Shown: piece after piece, positions 12,166 through 24,480 of the stretch
Layout: every line of letters starts with the position of its first letter
How positions within the stretch are numbered: position 1 is the first letter of the stretch
DNA from: Acanthosepion pharaonis
Taxonomy: Eukaryota > Mollusca > Cephalopoda > Sepiida > Sepiidae
Length of the DNA: 64,000 nt
NCBI GenBank assembly: GCA_903632075.3
Contig: CAHIKZ030003460.1
Span: 1-64,000 of the forward strand
Direction of reading: 5' to 3'
Made by a program: the position numbers and the translations under genes
The notes under the pieces: model-generated
What the model was told of the DNA's origin: nothing
What the model saw: only the letters and a program-made list of their open reading frames with translations
The model's database searches: none

Positions 12166-13045
12166 TACAGGGTGCGATGGGTAAATTGTCGCCATTTTAT
12201 ATTTTTAATTTTGCGCATATGCGTTGTTTGTTTTTGATTTTGTCGACTGCACAGTATATTAGTGTCAGTTGGGCACCGTCTGTGAGAAAAAAGAGCACCA
12301 TGACTCAATTCACTCCGCCAGAAATTTGGAAACGGCATGCTGTACTGCTTGGCATTCATGCTGGGAAAGCTCCAATACAAACATTTCAGAGTGTTTGGGT
12401 GTCAATCTGAGGACAGTGCAGAGGATTTGGAAAGAGTTGGATGAGTCTAATGGTGATTACGAAGGTATGGCAGTTTGGAGTGATCACTAGTGATTGTTCT
12501 GATAAGAAATGAACTCCATGAATTTGTTGGTGAGGGCCTCAGACTCAACACGGAGGCCTACATCAAGTGCCTTGAGGAGGTAGTGCTGCCCTGGGTCAAG
12601 AGGGTGGCTGCTGGAAGACCCTATGTCTGGCAACAGGACTCTGCACCATGCCACACAAGCAGGAGAACCCAGTCATGGCTGTCAGACAATTTCTGTGACC
12701 ACATCACCCCTTTACATCTGGCCACTTAACGTACCAGACTGCAACCTCCTTGATTATTATGTGTGGGGCGTAGCTGAGCGAGAGACCAACAGAACTCCTT
12801 GTAACACCAAAGATGAACTGAAGGCAAGGATTATGGCAGCATTCACCAACTTAAACAAGGAGATCGTCCAGAAGAGTTGCAGGAGATTCCGATGTCGTCT
12901 GGAGGCCGTGGTTGAAGCCAATGGCGATTTTATTGAATAAATTTACTCTTTAGTATTTCAAGATATTTTGTGTAATTTTGGTAAATATATCTGTTAAAAT
13001 GAGATGTCAGTGTTATTTTCATTCTTGCGTAATTTAGTATAACGT
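12166..13045 (+). mobile_element. Mariner-type DNA transposon, internally deleted (copy 1)
   Basis: A terminal-repeat-like start (tacagggtgcgatgggtaaa, 12166) is shared with the copy at 50861. The transposase N-terminal helix-turn-helix is readable: MTQFTPPEIWKRHAVLLGIH and, after a frame slip, ISECLGVNLRTVQRIWKELD. The C-terminal catalytic part follows: GLRLNTEAYIKCLEEVVLPW, RPYVWQQDSAPCHTSRR and PDCNLLDYYVWG (second and third catalytic Asp contexts), to VVEANGDFIE and a stop at 12940. About 150 residues between EFVGE and GLRLNTE, including the first catalytic Asp, are missing. The right end (about 13018-13045) is decayed. It cannot code active transposase. It sits alone inside an AT-rich desert. 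Confidence 0.85.
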
Positions 13046-13049
13046 TTTA

Positions 13050-16000
13050 TTTTATTTAATATATATTATTATATATATATATATTTCATTATATATATAT
13101 ATAAATTGTATATATTTTAAAACACAAGATTTGTCATAATAACCTATTAAAATCAATTTTCATTTTTTTTTATTTTGGTTATAATAATCCATTTTAAAAA
13201 AATTTTTTTAAATTTTTAATTGATTCAAAAAAAATTTAAAAAAATGTTATATTTTATTATTAGCATGAAAAATTAAATTAGATTTATCATTAATCATTTA
13301 TAAATTTAAGTTTGACCATGAAAACAGTAAAAATAAAAAAAATAAAGATAAATTTCACTTATTTAAATTTTTTAAAATTTTTAAAAGAAATCAATTATAC
13401 AATTTTGAAATTTTTATATTAATCATTTAAAAAATTTCATTTCAAAATATATTTAATAACGGTAATCAAAAATTTTTTTCAAAAAAATTCAATTTGTGAG
13501 AATATTTGAATCATTAACAAGAAATATTTTTTGTTTACATATTTTCTTTTCATAATTTTTAAAAATGTCATTGAATATATTAAAATTATTTTTAAATATA
13601 TATATTTCAAATGTTTAATAAAATGAATTTTTTTTTTTTTTAACATTTTTCAGTACTTTTTTTATTTTTCTCTTTAATTTTAATTAAAAATTTTCCAATT
13701 TAAAAAATATAAAAAAAGAATCATTAAAAATCATCCACCAAATTGTTTTTTTTATCAAATAAAAAGTTTATTGAATCTTTTATAAAGATTTTTTTTATTT
13801 GAATATTAAAAAATATTTTTTTGATTAAATTTTACAAATTATTTTTTAAATTTGATAAAATTTCAATGCATTCCGGAAATAAAAAAAAAAATTGAATCAA
13901 AAATTTTTATTAAATTTTTTTTTTCAAAAAAAAAATGACTTTCTATATTTATAATTTTTTCTATAATGACATTTGTCAACAAAATTTATTATATTATAGG
14001 TTATTTATTTATACAAAAAACATTTATAAAAAAATATAAAATTTTAATTTCATTTTAATCCATTCATGTAATTCATATAAAAGGGAATGATTATTAATAT
14101 ATTCAAATGATTAAATTTTCTAATTATCAAAGAACAAAAATTAAAAATGTTTGGTCGAAATGGGTTTAAAAATGTTTCATTTTTTTATTTATTAAAAATT
14201 TTTTATAAAAATGAAATTTCTCATTTTTTTTTTTTTTTAATATTGAAAAAAATTTTATTTGCTAATCATTTAAATAAAAAAAAATTTTTTAATTAAAGAA
14301 TAATAAATTACAAATTTGTTAAAAAAAAATGAAGAAAATATTTAAATTTTATTGGATGTTTTATAAATAACCATTTTTATTTTTTATTTTTTAGTTAAAC
14401 TGTAAAAAACCAAGAAAAAAAAAAAAAACAAAAAAATTTGAAGTTGAAACTTAAAAAAATGATACTTTTAAACAATTGCAAAAACAAAAATAATATTTAT
14501 TAGTATAAAAATACAATGCGGTAAAAAATATGGCTCTTTTTGATATTTATATTGTTTTAAACAAAATTATTTTTTAATCTTTTTTAAATTTTAAGTCATT
14601 TTCAAAAATTATTGATGAATTTTTTTAAAATTAAATTTTTTTTAAAAATATTTGATTTTCTTTTTAAATTTTTTTTATTGTATAGTTTTGAGATAAAAAT
14701 CTTAATGAAATCATTTAATTTTACTCTAAATTTCAATTTTTTTCTTTATTTTTTTTTTTTTAAAATTCAAAGTTATATGAATAATTTTTTTTTTTTATCA
14801 AATATATTTATTATTTTGTGAGCACTTTTCATATATTTAAAATATTTTATTGTTATAACAAAAATATATAATTAACTATTGATTATATAATATTGGGATT
14901 TATATACAAATATACTTATTAAATGGTTTAATTTACCTTTTTTACAAAAATTTTAAATGAAATTCAAAAATATCAAATTCAATTTTTTTTTTTATACTGA
15001 TGGATTTAAATTATAATTTTCTAGGGAAAAAATAATTATTTTATTTAAAATGACATCTAATTTATAATTTTTTTTTTTTTTAATATAATTAAAATTTAAA
15101 TTAGACATTTCAACATTAAAATTTGATTTCAAAAATAAAATTTCAAATTAGAATATTTTTGGAGTTTAGATTTTAATTTTTTTATTTCAGATATCATTTT
15201 TTTGACTGGTTAAAATACATTGGAAAGTCAACCTTTTTTGTGTTAAATGTTTTTCTAATTTTCATTAAAATTTTCATAACTTAATATTAAAAATTTTTAT
15301 TTGATTTTAAAAATATTCATCATTTCATTTTATGAATGTTCAAACAAATATAAAATGTTCATTTTGAATTACATCAAAAATGAAAATGAATTTAGTTTCC
15401 ATTGGGCAAAAAAATAACTGAATTTGATATCTTTTTTCCATTCATTTAAAACAGATTTAAGACAAACCTTATTTAAACCATTTTAAAACAATTACAAATT
15501 TTCAAATTCATCAAAAAATATGTATAATTTTCCAAAATAAAAAAAAAAATTATTTTTTTTAAAATTAAATTCTTATTGAATTTAATATTTGTACCATTCA
15601 AACAATTTTTTTAAATATATATTTTATGAACTAAAAATGAATAAAACAATTGTTTTATGAAGAAAAGAAATAAAAGGATAAATTGAAATAAAAAATTTAT
15701 TAATGGAAAAAAAAAATAATTTAAACTAATAAACAATTTTTAAAAATAGATAGCAAAAATATAAAGAAGAAATTTTAAATACCTTGATCAAAATAAAGAC
15801 TAAATTATGTTTTATGTTTTATTAAATCATTATTAAAATTAATGTTTATAAAAAAGAAAAAAAATAATTTTGAATGACAATTGAATTTTTTTTCCAAAAA
15901 TAAATTCTGAAAGTGATTTCATTTTTTTTTAAATATTTCATTTATTTTAAATGAAAGAGGAAAATCAAATTTTTCATGCAAAAAATTTTTTTTTTCAAAT

Positions 16001-17200
16001 ATATAACGAAATAAGTAAAGAATTCAGAATTTTAATAATATGATTCTTTTAATTTATTTAAAAATTAAAAAAAATTTAAATTTTAAAAAAATCAGTAATT
16101 TTTTGAGATCTGGAAAACAAAGTCATTAAGAAATTGGGTACAAATCCAAGAAAAAAATTTAAATGATTTTTTAAATGAAAAATTGTTTAATTTTTCAATT
16201 TGATATTAGTCTTCAAAATTCCATTCTTCAGAAGTAGATTTTTGAATGTCTGTTGAAAAAGTTTAATTAACATTAAAACATTTCACTACATAATTAAAAC
16301 ACAAGAAACTTTATAATTTTTAATTTTCTGTGTATTCAATATGACAAATAATCTTAAAAGTGGAAGAATGAATGAGATTTATTTTTTAGACTTATTTAAA
16401 AATATAAAAATTGATATCCAATATTTTCAAATTTTACCAGGGAAACAGATTGTTTTTTTAATTAATATTCTATTCAAAAATTTATCTTCAGATATTTCCA
16501 TCAAATTTAAATCTATAAAAATCTATTTTACCTCTTAATAGTTAAACTCATGTCATTCTGAAATATCAAAGAATCTTAATAAAATATTAATGAAAGAAAA
16601 TTTTTTTTAAATAAATTACAATAATGGTGTTAAAACAAAATAAATTACAAATAAATCTTAAAATGGCAAAATTTTTTATATAAGAATTGCAATTTAAATT
16701 AGAAAATTGTTATAAATAAAAAAAATGAAATTATAAATTAAATTTTAATATGTATTTTATATATAAATTTCAGAACTAAAAGATAAATTTGCAGTTAAAC
16801 TGTCTGGGAAACAAGAAAAATCCAAGACAATTTAGCTTTTAGTAATCCAAAAAAAACTTGGAGAATTCTATTTATTTATTGGAATTTTGACAAATCAACA
16901 ATAAATTTTTAAATTGTTTTTTTGTTTACCATTTAATTAGCAAAAAAATACATTTTCATTTGAACAGAGAATGGGAATGTATACAGAATCCATATGAATT
17001 GTCACTTGCTAAAAATCTGAGCCAAAATATATGAATCATAGACAAGATTTATATTAACAGAACAAAAATATGTAAATTAAATTGACGGTTTTTTATTATT
17101 CAACTAAAATTAAATTGATGAAAATTGAAACATTTTCTTAAACTCTTTTAAAATATGAAATTATAATGAAAATACACAATAATATTTGAAAAAGGACATA
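13050..17200. repeat. AT-rich low-complexity desert 2
   Basis: Continuation of the desert after the mariner copy. It starts with (TA)n-like DNA at about 13060-13110 and becomes less extreme after 16300. Apparent open frames (14612-14821, 16341-16538) are Phe/Lys/Asn-rich composition artefacts. Confidence 0.7.
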
Positions 17201-17204
17201 AAAT

Positions 17205-18430
17205 GTCTCATGAATAGAGCACGCAGTGCAGCAGAATCAAAGACCAGAAATAGAGTAAGAACAGTTTAGGTTCGTTAAAGACAGTAGTCAAGGAACGCGA
17301 TATTTATGCTTAGAATTATATCAGAAATATCAATACAAATGCAGAAGGACGTGTAGCTCTGTTTTAGATTGATTATGCAAAAGTGTTTGAAAAAGTAAGG
17401 TACAACGAACTATTGGAACTGCTAGGTAACCTTGACATATTTGGAAAGGATATTAGAATAATCAAGAACCTTTACTGGAAGCAAACCGCCTGCATGCGAA
17501 TAGAAAATGAGTTCAGTAGATATACAAAAATAGAAAGTGGTGTAAGACAAAGATGTTTTTTAACCTTATTCAATCTATACCGTGAGGTGACTCTGAGAAA
17601 ATTAGAAGTCCTACCAGGATTAATTATTGCCGGCCACAATCTTAACATGATATGCTGATGGTGCAGTGTTGATAGACGCTGAAAGGAAAGTATAAGAATT
17701 CCTACAGGAAATAGTGAAAGAAAGCTAGAAGAAAGGACTAAACATCAATTGCAAGAAGACAGAATGCATGGTTGCTAACAAAGGGAATAGCACCACATGC
17801 AAATTACAAATCGAAGGTACCAAAATCAAACAAGTGCAGCGATTTAAATATCTGGTAAGTGTTTTAACAGAGAACGAGAAATACGACACTGAAATCCGAA
17901 AGCACATTGGATTAGCGAATGATGCCTTCCAAAAGCTAAGCATTAAGAAATAGAAAATTTTCTTTGTTTTTTTTTCTGTTTCTTGATGCAAGAGTCCTGA
18001 AATGTTACGTAATATCAGTCCTCGCATATGGCAGTGAACGCTGGACAGTCACCTCATAAATGAAGAGGGGACTTGAAGCAACAGAAATGTGGCTCTACGG
18101 AAAGATACTGAGAATAACATGAACCGAACATGTGAGAAACGACGAAGTTTTCGAGAAAATGGAAATAAAAAGGACACTTAACATCAGGAAGAGACAGTTG
18201 AAAATTTCTAGGACAGATAATGAGGAAAGAGGGCTTGGAAAATTTGATCATAGGACGGATTGAAGGCAAGAGGAACAGAAGAAAACAACGCATAAATTAC
18301 AGAACAAGTTTAGGAGAGATAACAAAAAAACAATTTATTAAGAATTACAAAGAACAAGAAATTATAGAGAGCCATGATCACCTGCGTCCTGAAGGAATAC
18401 GGTACATAGAAAGTGTTGAATTTTGTGATT
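17205..18430 (+). pseudogene. RTE-like LINE, 3' half of the reverse transcriptase (copy 1)
   Basis: Readable pieces in order are FEKVRYNELLELLGNLDIFG and KDIRIIKNLYWKQTACMRIE (17383 on), IESGVRQRC (fingers/palm; usually 'G.RQGC'), LIIAGHNLN followed by a broken YADG..LI (active site, normally YADDT), KGNSTTCKLQIEGTKIKQVQ and FKYLVSVLTENEKYDTEIRK (17768 on), then YGSERWTVTS, GLENLIIGRIEGKRN and ITKKQFIK. Several frameshifts and stops are present. It matches the copy at 43860-46037 along its whole length. The C-terminal 'R.LRI.W.EHV...' and 'EG.IEGKR.R' block is typical of RTE-like LINEs. It lies in the intron before exon d. Confidence 0.8.
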
Positions 18431-18536
18431 TTTTTTTTCCAATACCGCCAGAATTTTGTACGTGCAAAATATCGAAAACAGGGTGAAGTAATAATTGAGT
18501 GGATCAATCAGTTAAGTTCCAGATGTGGTACACGTT

Positions 18537-18635
18537 TGGATGATAATGTTTCCTAACCGTAACTGGAATTCGAACTCGACTCTTCGATTTCTCATTCCGA
18601 GTCGTTATCCATTAGGCCACAACGCACATCCAAAA
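18537..18635 (-). repeat. tRNA-like SINE head, minus strand
   Basis: The reverse complement reads TGTGGCCTAATGGATAACGA, CTCGGAATGAGAAATCG, AAGAGTCGAGTTCGAATTCC: a tRNA-like body with box A and a well-preserved B-box. No SINE tail follows that I recognise. Confidence 0.65.
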
Positions 18636-19209
18636 TAAATATATACTGAAATTCTACCTCTGTATCCTGGTAACCAACTGCAAATAGTTTTAACTATTCG
18701 TAATTCTGTCTTTGTGCAAATGTTGACTACGTTCTTTTAATCTTTAAGTGATTGATGTACAGGCAATACGTATACAAATTTTACAATTTGTTGCAGCAGT
18801 CACCTAAATTGGATTAGTTAGGCTGCTTAGAAATTATTAAAAAAAAAAAGAGGGCAGCAGTGAAGGAAATACACATTTCAACGACGAGGTTGTTTGTATA
18901 TCTTGTGTTTTACTAAACTTAGTTGAGTATGGCATATGACCAAATAGGGACATGTAGAAAAGAATTTCATGGGTTCCAAGCTTTTGCACACACGATTACT
19001 GTTATAGTGAGTTCGACTCTCATTAGGTAATTAATACTTGGAGCTTTATCCCAACTCACTCGAACCTTAGTGAATTGAAGTGTTTTAGGATAAAACATTG
19101 CATCCGTATATTGTGGTAACATAATACACTCCATCATAAAGAACTGTTATTTTGTGGTGACAGTCCGATTGTGTGACTGGTTATAGCAAGTGAAAAGAGA
19201 GATAAATGA

Positions 19210-19211
<2 letters not shown>

Positions 19212-19297
<86 letters not shown>

Positions 19298-19298
19298 A
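19212..19298. repeat. Compound microsatellite (TG)n(TA)n(CA)n
   Basis: About 19 TG units run into about 18 TA units and then about 5 CA units, making a partly self-complementary block. Confidence 0.95.
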
Positions 19299-19810
19299 AG
19301 TGAAGGTTTAGATTTCTCTTTCTCTCTTTTCTTTTTTCTCTTTCACTTATACGCACACACTTCCTCCTCTCTCTCCATTCTTTTCCCTCGCCCCATTCCT
19401 CTCTCATAACTAAATAAACTAAACTCCCTACAATTACACTTTCTCTCCCAGTAAATATTTTGTGTTCCTATTTACGACAAAGAATAAGACGAGAGTTGCC
19501 ATATTTTTCATAAAGTCGTATTTGCATCTTTATTCTCGAAAACCTTTAGAAATATTCAACTACTGTTTACTCCGTTTTTGTTCATAGTCTTTCTCTTGAG
19601 CACGCGAAGTTACCCACTGAAAACATTTCCCGATAACCTCTCAACTAGACATCCCATATAATTTCAGACATTTAACTCGTCATCTCTATTTATTCGCCTA
19701 AGTAAGTGACACATTTGCAGGCCTTGTGCCAAACTTATGCTTCGTATGTGCCAAAATTTTCAAAAACTCTTGTGACAAAACTACAACGATCCAGTTTTAT
19801 TTTCTTTCAG

Positions 19811-20093
19811 GAAATAAACATGTCGTCTGCGAAAATTTCCGAATCGCAGCGAATGGACAATTAATCCATTACATTGCTGAGGAAACTGTCAAAGTGTGGG
19901 ATTTGCATTTGGAAGAAAATATGACCGTCATCTCCCAAAATGGCTTGCGGATGCTTGACGTGGGAATTGTCAATCAGACAACCATGATCACCACTTCGAT
20001 AGATGCTAACCTTCGCATTTGGAACTGCGCCCGAAAGTTCCAAGAACCAGAAACCAAAGTCAGTTTTGAACAAATTAGGCACGGATCTGTCCA
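19811..20093 (+). CDS. NWD-like gene, exon d (two WD-like blades)
   Basis: A pyrimidine-rich acceptor (tttattttctttcag) ends at 19810 and the donor is TCCA|GTAAGAG at 20093/20094. The exon codes about 94 residues starting GNKHVVCENFRIAANGQ. Two blade ends are visible: ETVKVWDLHLEEN about residues 21-33, and DANLRIWNCARK about residues 63-74. The second blade contains TTMITTSIDANLRIW, a normal WD 'c-d strand' pattern. The exon needs one base carried in, but exon c ends at phase 0, so at least one upstream exon (length 1 modulo 3) is missing between 6017 and 19811. It ends with CA, completed to Gln by exon e. Confidence 0.85.
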
Positions 20094-20139
20094 GTAAGAG
20101 TTTTTAAAATGTAAAATTATATTTAATAATATTAGCTAA

Positions 20140-20385
20140 TTTACACTATTTGCATTGTTTGAATTATTGTCCCCATTTTTGTCATATTCACGACGTTTCA
20201 GACGATGTAGTCTCCGGCCTTCTTCAGGTCATATACGTTGGAATTTCGAATCACTAGAAGGCCGGAGCGTACAACGATCGAAACGTTGTGGATATGACAA
20301 TAGAGATGAAGACAACAGTCCTACCAATGTAAATAGTGTAAAAAGTTACAATACCTCATCTCAGAAATATAGACAGATATTAAAG
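20140..20385. repeat. Foldback element B, near-complete hairpin
   Basis: The left arm (20142-20228) and right arm (20254-20340) are inverted copies over about 87 bases, from TACACTATTTGCATTG at the left to CAATGTAAATAGTGTA at the right. The loop is only about 25 bases. Each arm carries the CTGAAGAAGGCC...GAAACGT-type motif. After the right arm comes a tail AATACCTCATCTCAGAAATA TAGACAGAT, shared with element C. TTAGCTAA flanks it at 20132-20139 and 20386-20393 (possible 8-base target duplication). Confidence 0.75.
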
Positions 20386-20754
20386 TTAGCTAAGTGCAGT
20401 GCAAAGCTCAATTTGATAATATGAGTGCAGGAAGATAATGTAGCTGCATTCTTCCAAGGGGAAAGGTCTGTCTGCTTTAAAAATCAATATGTTCTGTTAA
20501 TTTGGCGCAGAAATATGTGTGAGACACTGGTTACCATGGTTACTCTGAAATTTACTGAGAGCAGGGAGCCTGATTCTTTTAAAATAAGTCAACAAGGGCT
20601 ATAGAAAAAATATGACGATATCTTTGCTTGTGGCAGACTGCACAACCCCGATGACTTAAGAATTTTAGTCATCATTCGTTTTTATGGGTAGATACATACT
20701 CCACACATAGACCAGACGGCCGAGGAATAGGCGTGTTTTTTTTCTTCTAGTTAC

Positions 20755-20940
20755 GATCTTTAGACCGGTTGCAAAAGCCCAAACTGCCAAAATATTTAAC
20801 CCATAGCTGGGACGTGGAGTGAGAAGAGATATTTATACCTTTCCCAATGGTATTTGTGCAAAAGTGAACGTTACGAATTCGGTTGGAATTCGAACACCGC
20901 TCTCCAGTTCCACTTTGCGAGCCGCCCTTTTACAGGGTGC
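20755..20940 (-). repeat. tRNA-headed SINE with Ceph-like tail, minus strand
   Basis: The plus strand shows the tail first (TAACCCATAGCTGGGACGTG, CCCAATGGTATTTGTGCAAA, GTGAACGTTACGAATTC) and then the tRNA-like head reversed (GGAATTCGAACACCGCTCTC). Same family as 26330-26552. Confidence 0.7.
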
Positions 20941-21713
20941 GGCAGAAATGCCTTTCAAATAATGGTAAAACATTAACTAGATGAAGACAACCATTGTCAC
21001 TAAGATCTTACCATTATGGTTGAAGTATTTTGGCCATACCCTGTACTATGTGCACATCGAATGAATGTCATAAAATTAAGTTAACCAAATATGGCGCAGG
21101 GCAACAATAGCGGAACATTCAGTGAAGATGAAACTCGTCATATTAGTGAATAACTCTGAGACAAGATCGCTCACCTTCGTTGTACAGGATGTTTCAAAAG
21201 TTGTACTACCATTGATAACCTTGTAACTTTTATATGTATTTACCAAATAGAATCTTGTTTCTGTATGTGACAATATTTTTTTAAAAAATTATTGGTCGAA
21301 GTATGGATGATGTCATGAAAATTTTCCTTAGTTGCTATTTCACATGTGTACGTTTTCTGTCAATTGTCGCGTATTGTAATTAAGAGGCGCTTTTATCGTA
21401 CTAACCTGGTAACCATCGCAAGTGTGTTCGTGTCTTTAATTGTTCATGCGTCTAACTCTTTTGACAATGATGCCTTCATTGTTTTAATATTTAAGTGACT
21501 GAAGTATAGGTAACATGCATAGAAACTTCCCTATTTCGGCGGGGGCTTTGTGTAGATAATTGTTAAATATTTAGTCGGTGGGATCATTGCTAGCGTAAGG
21601 AGATCGCTCTTCTCTGAATGTTCTCTTTCCTTTTAAATACTTCTTTTCGTTTTTAATTATTAAGATAGTGGAAGATTTACAAACAATTGTGGTTCCTTTT
21701 TATTATTTTTCAG

Positions 21714-21828
21714 GGACGTGAAGTTTCTACCAAATCCACGCTATCTGCTATTTATGATTGGTTTTGGTCCTTTTTATTGGTATGTTTATGACGTCACCAC
21801 CTGTGAAATCCTCATGGAATTGCAATTG
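21714..21828 (+). CDS. NWD-like gene, exon e (WD-like blade)
   Basis: The acceptor tattatttttcag ends at 21713; the donor GCAATTG|GTAAGAG follows 21828. The exon codes about 38 residues: DVKFLPNPRYLLFMIGFG, then WYVYDVTTCEILMELQL. The 'VYDVTTCEIL' string is a degenerate WD blade end (usually VWD..TG..L). The first base completes the Gln codon left by exon d, and the exon ends exactly at a codon border, in agreement with exon f. The frame remains open for 39 residues beyond the donor, but that part is intron. Confidence 0.85.
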
Positions 21829-21924
21829 GTAAGAGAAAAAAAGTTCAAGCATTTTTTTAATCCCCAGTTAATTTTTCATATTGGTTTAATAGGCTTATTC
21901 ACTCAGCGGAGATTAAATTCATAT

Positions 21925-22040
21925 TCTCCAAGCAAAGTGCATTAGTGCGAAAGTGAAGACCAGCCTGGAATTTGAACTCGACTCACCAATTCCCCTTTCC
22001 GTGCAGATATCCATTACACTATCCGTACATTTTGTCATTA
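21925..22040 (-). repeat. tRNA-like SINE head, minus strand
   Basis: The reverse complement has GGATAGTGTAATGGATATCT (box A region) and GAGTCGAGTTCAAATTCCAG (B-box). It lies 100 bases after exon e. Confidence 0.6.
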
Positions 22041-22351
22041 TCTTTTAACCCTAAAACTGCGGGGAAAGTTTCCTAGAAACTTCTTGGCTTGCGAAATTGA
22101 ACGAAACGTAAAGTTTGTAAAGTCTTGATAAAAATGTTAACGATAACTTCAATAATACAAAATACTATTAGGATTTCAACACGTGTCAGCGTGTTGAAAA
22201 AAATTTTAGTTTACAAAGCTTCTCACCCACCACCCGCCAATACACTGGTGGGAAGAAAAGTTCTTAGGCTGACTACGAAAGAATAATGCTATAGCTGTGA
22301 AATTTTGTACGCATTATTTTCATCTCCACTTATTAATAATTGCATTGTTTA

Positions 22352-23345
22352 TTTCTAGGTAAACTGACATCTGACTGTTCAAACATACTTCCAAATTAAC
22401 TAGTAGTGATTTCTCTTGAAAATGGACAACATTTTGCATCAAGTACCTGCGGAAGAAGAGTTTAACCCCGAAGGACATTCATACTGACATGGTTGCTACA
22501 CTAGAGGATGACGCTCCAGCTTTATCAACGATGCAAAAGTGGACAGCTAAATTTATGAAGGGAAGGAGTCTTGAAGATGACCCAAGGTCTGAACGTCTTG
22601 CAACTGGGAAACATTCATCGTGTTTACCACATGATGATGGATGACAGGTCTTATACTATAAATCAAATAGCCAATGCTATTAGCATATACTGTGAGAGAT
22701 TTGAGAATATTTGGCACAATGAACTTGACATGACGAAGTTTTCTGCTCTCTGGTTGCTCCATCTTCTGACAACTGATCAAAAGCTGATCACATCAAGATA
22801 AAATTCTGACGTTGTTTGAGGCAAATCCAGCTGGTTCCCTTGAATGTTTCCTAATCAACTATGAGTTGGGTTATCACTTTGATCCAATCCATGCAGTGAA
22901 AACACCCCTCCTCTCCTGCTCCAAAGAAGGACAAGATAGTTTCATCTGCAAGGAAAGTGTTGGTCTCAGGTTTTTGGAAATGCAAAAGGCATTGTGTGTA
23001 TTGAGTATCTTCAAAAGGGCAACACCATCAATGGAGAGCATTATGCTAGTTTGCTGAGGCAGTTACAAAAGGCTATCAAGACCAAATGCCCAGGAAAGCT
23101 GACGAAAGGGCTTTTGTTTCATCCCGAAGATGCTCCAACACACTTGGTTTCAAGGGCTGCTGTGCGTGATTCTGGTTTTGAACTTGTTGATCACCTTCAT
23201 TATTCTCCAGATTTGATTATCATCTGCTCTTCAACATGAAAAAAAAACACTTAGCGGGAATCAGTATCGCAGTGATGATGATGACATATCTGCTGTTGGT
23301 GACTATTTTGAACAGTCAGATGTCTGTTTACCTGGAAATACGCCA
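22352..23345 (+). pseudogene. Mariner (irritans/SETMAR-like) transposase, decayed
   Basis: Readable pieces in order are MDNILHQVPAEEEFNPEGHS, HMMMDDRSYTINQIANAISI, CERFENIWHNELDMTKFSAL, FEANPAGSLECFLI (22812 on), EYLQKGNTINGEHYASLLRQ, KAIKTKCPGKLTKGLLFHPE, DAPTHLV, and FELVDHLHYSPDL. These follow the order of Mos1/Hsmar-type transposases. The first catalytic Asp region is distorted, and 'FHPEDAPTH' stands where the family has FHQDNAPAH, so the second catalytic Asp context is altered. Several stops and slips are present. The 32-base inverted repeat at 22352-22383 and 23308-23339 ends inside coding sequence and is not an ordinary mariner terminus. The copy sits in the intron between exons e and f. 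Confidence 0.8.
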
Positions 23346-24176
23346 GAAAATGATATAATCTCATGAATCCTAGACTTGCCAATTAGTAATTTCGACTCGA
23401 ATCTGAATGAATGAGGTCTGTATTGTTGGGAAAAGTTTAAATGATTAATTGATGATAACTCCAGTTTAAGACTTAAATATGACGTCCCACGAAACTATGT
23501 AATTTACTAAAATAACGTCGTCAAAGTTTCTTTGGGTTGTTCACAGTAAAAATAGACTAATTGTCTTCGTTCTCTTGGTTGTAAAATCTGATTTTTTTCC
23601 AATTGTCTTGTGGCGATCCCAAATCGTTTTTTTTTTTTTTTTTTCATGCAGTACATTCTTTCTGCGTATCAGCTCCATTCTTTACACATATCGGCGTTCC
23701 GCAATTGTTATATCGCAATTGTTGACAGTTAACTATCAATAGATCGAGATACTGAGTTTACCTTGCAGATTTAACAGGTATACAAATACGCAAAAGACTA
23801 CGGTGCTGAAAGATTGCAAAACCTTAGTATACTTTTAAAAAATTACTTGCTTGGAAACCTGGATTTTTTTTCACTTAGAATACTTCTGCAGAATGCGGTT
23901 ATCTCCCCTTTAACAAGTATAATTTAGTGGTATGCTAAGGATCTCTTGAGAATCACGAAAACAAGCCCTTGTTGAGAATAGTTAATTGTTGCTTGACTTG
24001 CCACAGAGAACGTCGTACGCCTGGTGCATTCTTAAAAATGAATGGATGGGTTGTACCGTGCCTCTCTTGGGAAAGTGACAAGTATGAACTTATTATTTGT
24101 CCCCTTCACGTACTGCTTGCTTTTTTTCTTTCTTTTTTCATATGTACTTTAATTTTTTCTATCTGGGACAATTTAT

Positions 24177-24230
24177 ATGTTTGTACGACGTATGCTTGTG
24201 TAGGAATGTTTGTACGACGTATGCTTGTAT
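24177..24230. repeat. Short tandem duplication, 29-base period
   Basis: ATGTTTGTACGACGTATGCT occurs at 24177 and again at 24206, with no mismatch in that stretch. Confidence 0.85.
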
Positions 24231-24480
24231 ACGCATGTTTTATATATAAAATGTTTTCATATTTCATTCATTTTTTGGAGTTCATCTCTTTGGGTCATTC
24301 TAGTACTTCTTTCTGTCATATATCACGGGTAATACTAATGACTCTGTTGGACTTTGGAGGGTGAAGAAGAGCAAGATATTTGCTTTCTCTTTGAAAGCAG
24401 CCCATTATCACGAATAATAGATTGGTGCATCAATAGAAGTGAGAAAATATCTGATGTGTACAAAATTTGTTTCTTTTTAG

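Noticed and set aside
14612..14821. Membrane protein-like frame rich in Phe
   Set aside because: It follows from T-rich composition; no start context, splice site or complex sequence.
18537..18635. Functional tRNA gene
   Set aside because: A B-box is present but the acceptor and anticodon stems do not pair convincingly; the unit matches SINE heads elsewhere in the window.
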